9,474 nucleotides of DNA from an uncultured Paraglaciecola sp. (lineage in GTDB: Bacteria > Pseudomonadota > Gammaproteobacteria > Enterobacterales > Alteromonadaceae): assembly GCA_905479025.1 (NCBI GenBank), contig CAJQKX010000567.1:1-9474 (forward strand), given 5' to 3'. The notes under the pieces were generated by a model. The model was not told the DNA's origin, did no database searches, and was given only the letters and a program-made list of their open reading frames with translations. Position 1 is the first letter of the stretch. Every line of letters begins with the position of its first letter. Shown piece by piece: positions 7,443 to 9,474 of the stretch. Made by a program: the position numbers and the translations under genes.

Positions 7443-9003
7443 AACCCAACACCTCCAGGTTTTGGCGAATCGTGACATCCAACGCTTCAGCTTCTTTCAT
7501 CTGTGCATACAGGGTTTGGCTTAACCCACGCATTTTCTCTTCAAAGGGTATACCGTCATCTTCAAGTTCAGCCGCACCCACATAACGCCCTGGCGTCAAT
7601 ACATAATCGTTAGCTTTGATCTCTTCTAGCGAAGCAGATTTGCTATAGCCTGCCACATCTTCATACACGCCATCTTTTTCTTCACCACGCCATGCATGAT
7701 ACGTACTGGCAATTTTGGCTAGGTCATCATTCGTGAGTTCTTTATGTGTACGGTCTGCCATGGTGCCCATTTGACGCGCATCGATAAACAAAGTTTCTCC
7801 CTCACGATCGCGGTAGCCTCGAACGCTGTCTTCACGCTTATTTTTCGTTAAGAACCACAGGCAGACCGGAATTTGGGTCGTAAAAAATAACTGCCCCGGT
7901 AGCGCGATCATGCAATCGACATGATCGTTATCGATTAACTCTTGGCGTATCGCACCTTCGCCGCTTGTGTTGGAGCTCATGGAACCGTTGGACAATACAA
8001 ACCCTGCTGTGCCGCTTTCACTGAGCTTACTCAGCATATGCAGTATCCACGCGTAGTTGGCGTTGCCGGTTGGCGGCGCGGTATAGCCACTCCAACGTGG
8101 ATCATCGGTCAGCTCGTTATCCGCACGCCACTGCTTTTGATTAAACGGCGGGTTAGCCATAATATAATCGGCTTTTAAATCGGGGTGCTGATCTTTAAAG
8201 AACGTATCGCCTGCCACCTCACCCAAATTACCATTAATGCCGCGAATGGCGAGGTTCATTTTTGCCAGCTTATAGGTGGTGCTGGTGTATTCCTGCCCGT
8301 AGATAGAAATATCTTTTTGGTTGCCGTTGTGACTGTTAATGAACTTGATCGATTGCACAAACATACCGCCAGAGCCGCAGCACGGGTCGTAGATTTTCCC
8401 TTTATAAGGTTCGAGCATTTCAGCTAACAGCGCTACAACCGACTTTGGCGTATAGAACTCACCGCCCCCCTTTCCTTCACTGGCCGCAAACTTACCGAGG
8501 AAGTACTCATACACACGCCCAACCAAGTCTTCCTCACTGACCTCGCTTTCATTGGCAGCAGTGTCAATATTGTTAATAGTATCTAGGAGAGCAGCCAACT
8601 TGCTGCCATCTAAACCCAAACGGGAAAAGTAATTATCGGGCAATGCACCGGCGAGGGATTTATTGGATTTTTCAATGGTGTGTAAAGCAGTGTCGATCTT
8701 AAGAGCAATGTCATCTTGCTTGCTGTGCTTGATGACGTAATCCCAACGCGCCTCTTCTTTTAAGTAGAACACGTTGCTCTGCGTGTAAAAAGGCACGTTA
8801 TCAATAAACTGTTCTTTACCGTCATCGATGAGCGCCTGACGATGAGCCTCGAACTTGTCGCTGATAAACTTGAGGAAGATTAAGCTAAGGACGATATGCT
8901 TGTATTCGGACGATTCTACCGAACCGCGCAGCTTATTGGCGCTGTCCCATAGGGATTCTTCGAAGGCAATGGTCGGTTTGGTTGCAGTTTGTTTTTTAGC
9001 CAT
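7432..9003 (-). CDS. hsdM: Type I restriction-modification DNA methyltransferase subunit M
   Basis: HsdM transfers a methyl group from S-adenosylmethionine to N6 of adenine in the target chosen by HsdS, protecting host DNA. Counting from ATG 9001-9003 (MAKKQTATKP) the protein has 523 residues. The N-terminal helical domain (about 10-160, with the LWDSANKLRGSVESSEYKHI signature) is followed by GGGEFYTP at about 179-186, the SAM-binding motif DPCCGSGG at 206-213, and the catalytic NPPF at 284-287. The C-terminal part carries LSNGSMSS and the ALPGQLFFTTQIPVCLWFL block. An in-frame ATG 18 bases upstream (9019-9021) gives MESLFI before MAKK. Neither start has a strong ribosome binding site; I prefer MAKK because homologues often begin this way. 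It is the first gene of the operon and overlaps hsdS by 11 bases. It looks intact. Confidence 0.97.
   Translation of the reverse strand: MAKKQTATKPTIAFEESLWDSANKLRGSVESSEYKHIVLSLIFLKFISDKFEAHRQALIDDGKEQFIDNVPFYTQSNVFYLKEEARWDYVIKHSKQDDIALKIDTALHTIEKSNKSLAGALPDNYFSRLGLDGSKLAALLDTINNIDTAANESEVSEEDLVGRVYEYFLGKFAASEGKGGGEFYTPKSVVALLAEMLEPYKGKIYDPCCGSGGMFVQSIKFINSHNGNQKDISIYGQEYTSTTYKLAKMNLAIRGINGNLGEVAGDTFFKDQHPDLKADYIMANPPFNQKQWRADNELTDDPRWSGYTAPPTGNANYAWILHMLSKLSESGTAGFVLSNGSMSSNTSGEGAIRQELIDNDHVDCMIALPGQLFFTTQIPVCLWFLTKNKREDSVRGYRDREGETLFIDARQMGTMADRTHKELTNDDLAKIASTYHAWRGEEKDGVYEDVAGYSKSASLEEIKANDYVLTPGRYVGAAELEDDGIPFEEKMRGLSQTLYAQMKEAEALDVTIRQNLEVLGYGE
7451..7456 (-). promoter_or_regulatory. 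Ribosome binding site of hsdS inside hsdM
   Basis: GGAGGT on the minus strand, 8 bases upstream of ATG 7440-7442 and within the last codons of hsdM. It decides the hsdS start and suggests that hsdS translation is coupled to hsdM. Confidence 0.8.
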
Positions 9004-9014
9004 TATAAATAACG

Positions 9015-9059
9015 ATTCCATTGCGTTAAAGGTATTCCATATTGATGAATTAATGGAAT
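9015..9059. promoter_or_regulatory. Three evenly spaced ATTCCAT boxes, possible operator for hsdM
   Basis: ATTCCAT occurs at 9015-9021 and 9034-9040, and as its inverse ATGGAAT at 9053-9059. Starts are 19 bases apart each time. The last two form an inverted repeat with a 12-base gap. They lie just upstream of hsdM, where a repressor or controller could act. No regulator gene is visible in the window, and a 7-base word in AT-rich DNA can recur by chance, so this is tentative. The rest of the divergent spacer (9060-9164) shows nothing I can call; no convincing -35/-10 pair was found for either direction. Confidence 0.35.
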
Positions 9060-9164
9060 TACTCGTGAGTCTTATGACCCGCGATTTTGGCAGAAACGGC
9101 CATTAATATCATCATTTAACTGTTATTCTACGCAAGACATTTACATTGCGCTATTAATACATTT

Positions 9165-9474
9165 ATGAACGCCGAAAAAGCCAAAATACAGCTAGAACCA
9201 ATGATGACTATTGCTGCGGGTCGAATTACCTGCTCTCGTTGTCAGGCGACATCAAAACGGACTAAACGCCAGTGCGGTGCCCCCGCCTTAAAAGGTAAGC
9301 GAGTTTGCCGATTTCATGGCGGAAGAAGTACTGGACCCAAAACCGAAGATGGCCGAAAGCGCTGCGCTAGTGCCAAAACTCTGCATGGTCGTGAAACCAG
9401 ATCCATCAGAGAACAACGTAAGTGGCGAATGGCCGAGTTGAAAGTACTTGAGCTAATTATAAAGCGGTGGGGAA
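9165..9474 (+). CDS. HGGxSTG domain protein, 3' end outside the window
   Basis: The frame opens at ATG 9165-9167 and stays open for 103 codons to the window edge, so the C-terminus is missing. Visible features are C-x2-C near residue 23 (TCSRCQATSKRTKRQC), then CGAPALKGKRVCRFHGG and RSTGPKTEDGRKR, followed by the A-x4-HGRETR stretch. This Cys/His arrangement, with HGGxSTGPKT, is a recurrent small-protein motif in proteobacterial genomes, often in mobile or phage-like settings; its function is not known to me. The Cys and His residues could bind a metal, by inference. The protein is strongly basic. It is transcribed away from hsdM. There is no clear ribosome binding site before the ATG; ATGs at codons 13 and 14 are alternatives but have no better site. 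No in-frame start exists in the codons I checked upstream. Confidence 0.8.
   Translation, partial: MNAEKAKIQLEPMMTIAAGRITCSRCQATSKRTKRQCGAPALKGKRVCRFHGGRSTGPKTEDGRKRCASAKTLHGRETRSIREQRKWRMAELKVLELIIKRWG

Noticed and set aside
8408..8416. GGTTCGAGC, matching the T-arm of the tRNA at 102-110, as a possible att fragment
   Set aside because: Only nine bases match, flanks differ, and it lies inside a conserved part of hsdM.
9002..9007. Perfect TATAAT on the minus strand as hsdM promoter
   Set aside because: It overlaps the preferred hsdM start codon, so transcription from it would begin inside the gene; the possible -35 (TTTAAC) is weak.
9106..9135. TTGCGT with TGATAT at 18 bases on the minus strand as hsdM promoter
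   Set aside because: The -10 matches only half of the consensus; not distinguishable from background in AT-rich sequence.

Overview
The window looks like a chromosomal segment of a gammaproteobacterium, probably a marine or aquatic one. The tRNA-Asn has a genome-encoded CCA tail, and the Hsd proteins and the HGGxSTG protein look proteobacterial. I cannot name a genus from the sequence alone.

Layout from left to right: a complete tRNA-Asn(GTT) on the plus strand (51-126) is followed by its own intrinsic terminator (135-161). A gene-poor stretch of about 210 bases follows (162-374). From 375 to 9003 everything is on the minus strand and reads as one operon, transcribed right to left: hsdM (7432-9003), hsdS (6021-7442), hsdR (2726-6001), a gene for an unusual membrane-anchored HNH nuclease-like repeat protein (564-2723), and a 53-residue two-helix membrane protein (375-536). 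A 161-base divergent intergenic region (9004-9164) separates hsdM from a plus-strand gene (9165 to beyond the edge) of the HGGxSTG type.

HsdM, HsdS and HsdR form a complete and apparently intact type I restriction-modification system. HsdS supplies two target-recognition domains, HsdM supplies N6-adenine methylation (DPCCGSGG and NPPF motifs), and HsdR supplies the PD-(D/E)xK nuclease and the SF2 DNA translocase. hsdM and hsdS overlap by 11 bases, hsdS and hsdR are 19 bases apart, and hsdR and the HNH gene are 2 bases apart, so the HNH gene is tightly joined to the restriction operon.

The part worth attention is the two-gene tail. The first protein has an N-terminal membrane anchor, then an HNH domain with its metal and catalytic residues present, then about 17 copies of a tryptophan-rich repeat with an exact 25-residue period over much of its length. 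A previously unannotatable small membrane protein follows 27 bases later. The tail is clearly more AT-rich than the Hsd genes. My inference, not proven by sequence, is that it is an accessory defence module carried with the type I system, in an accessory region next to tRNA-Asn. No integrase, att repeat, insertion sequence or CRISPR array is visible in the window.
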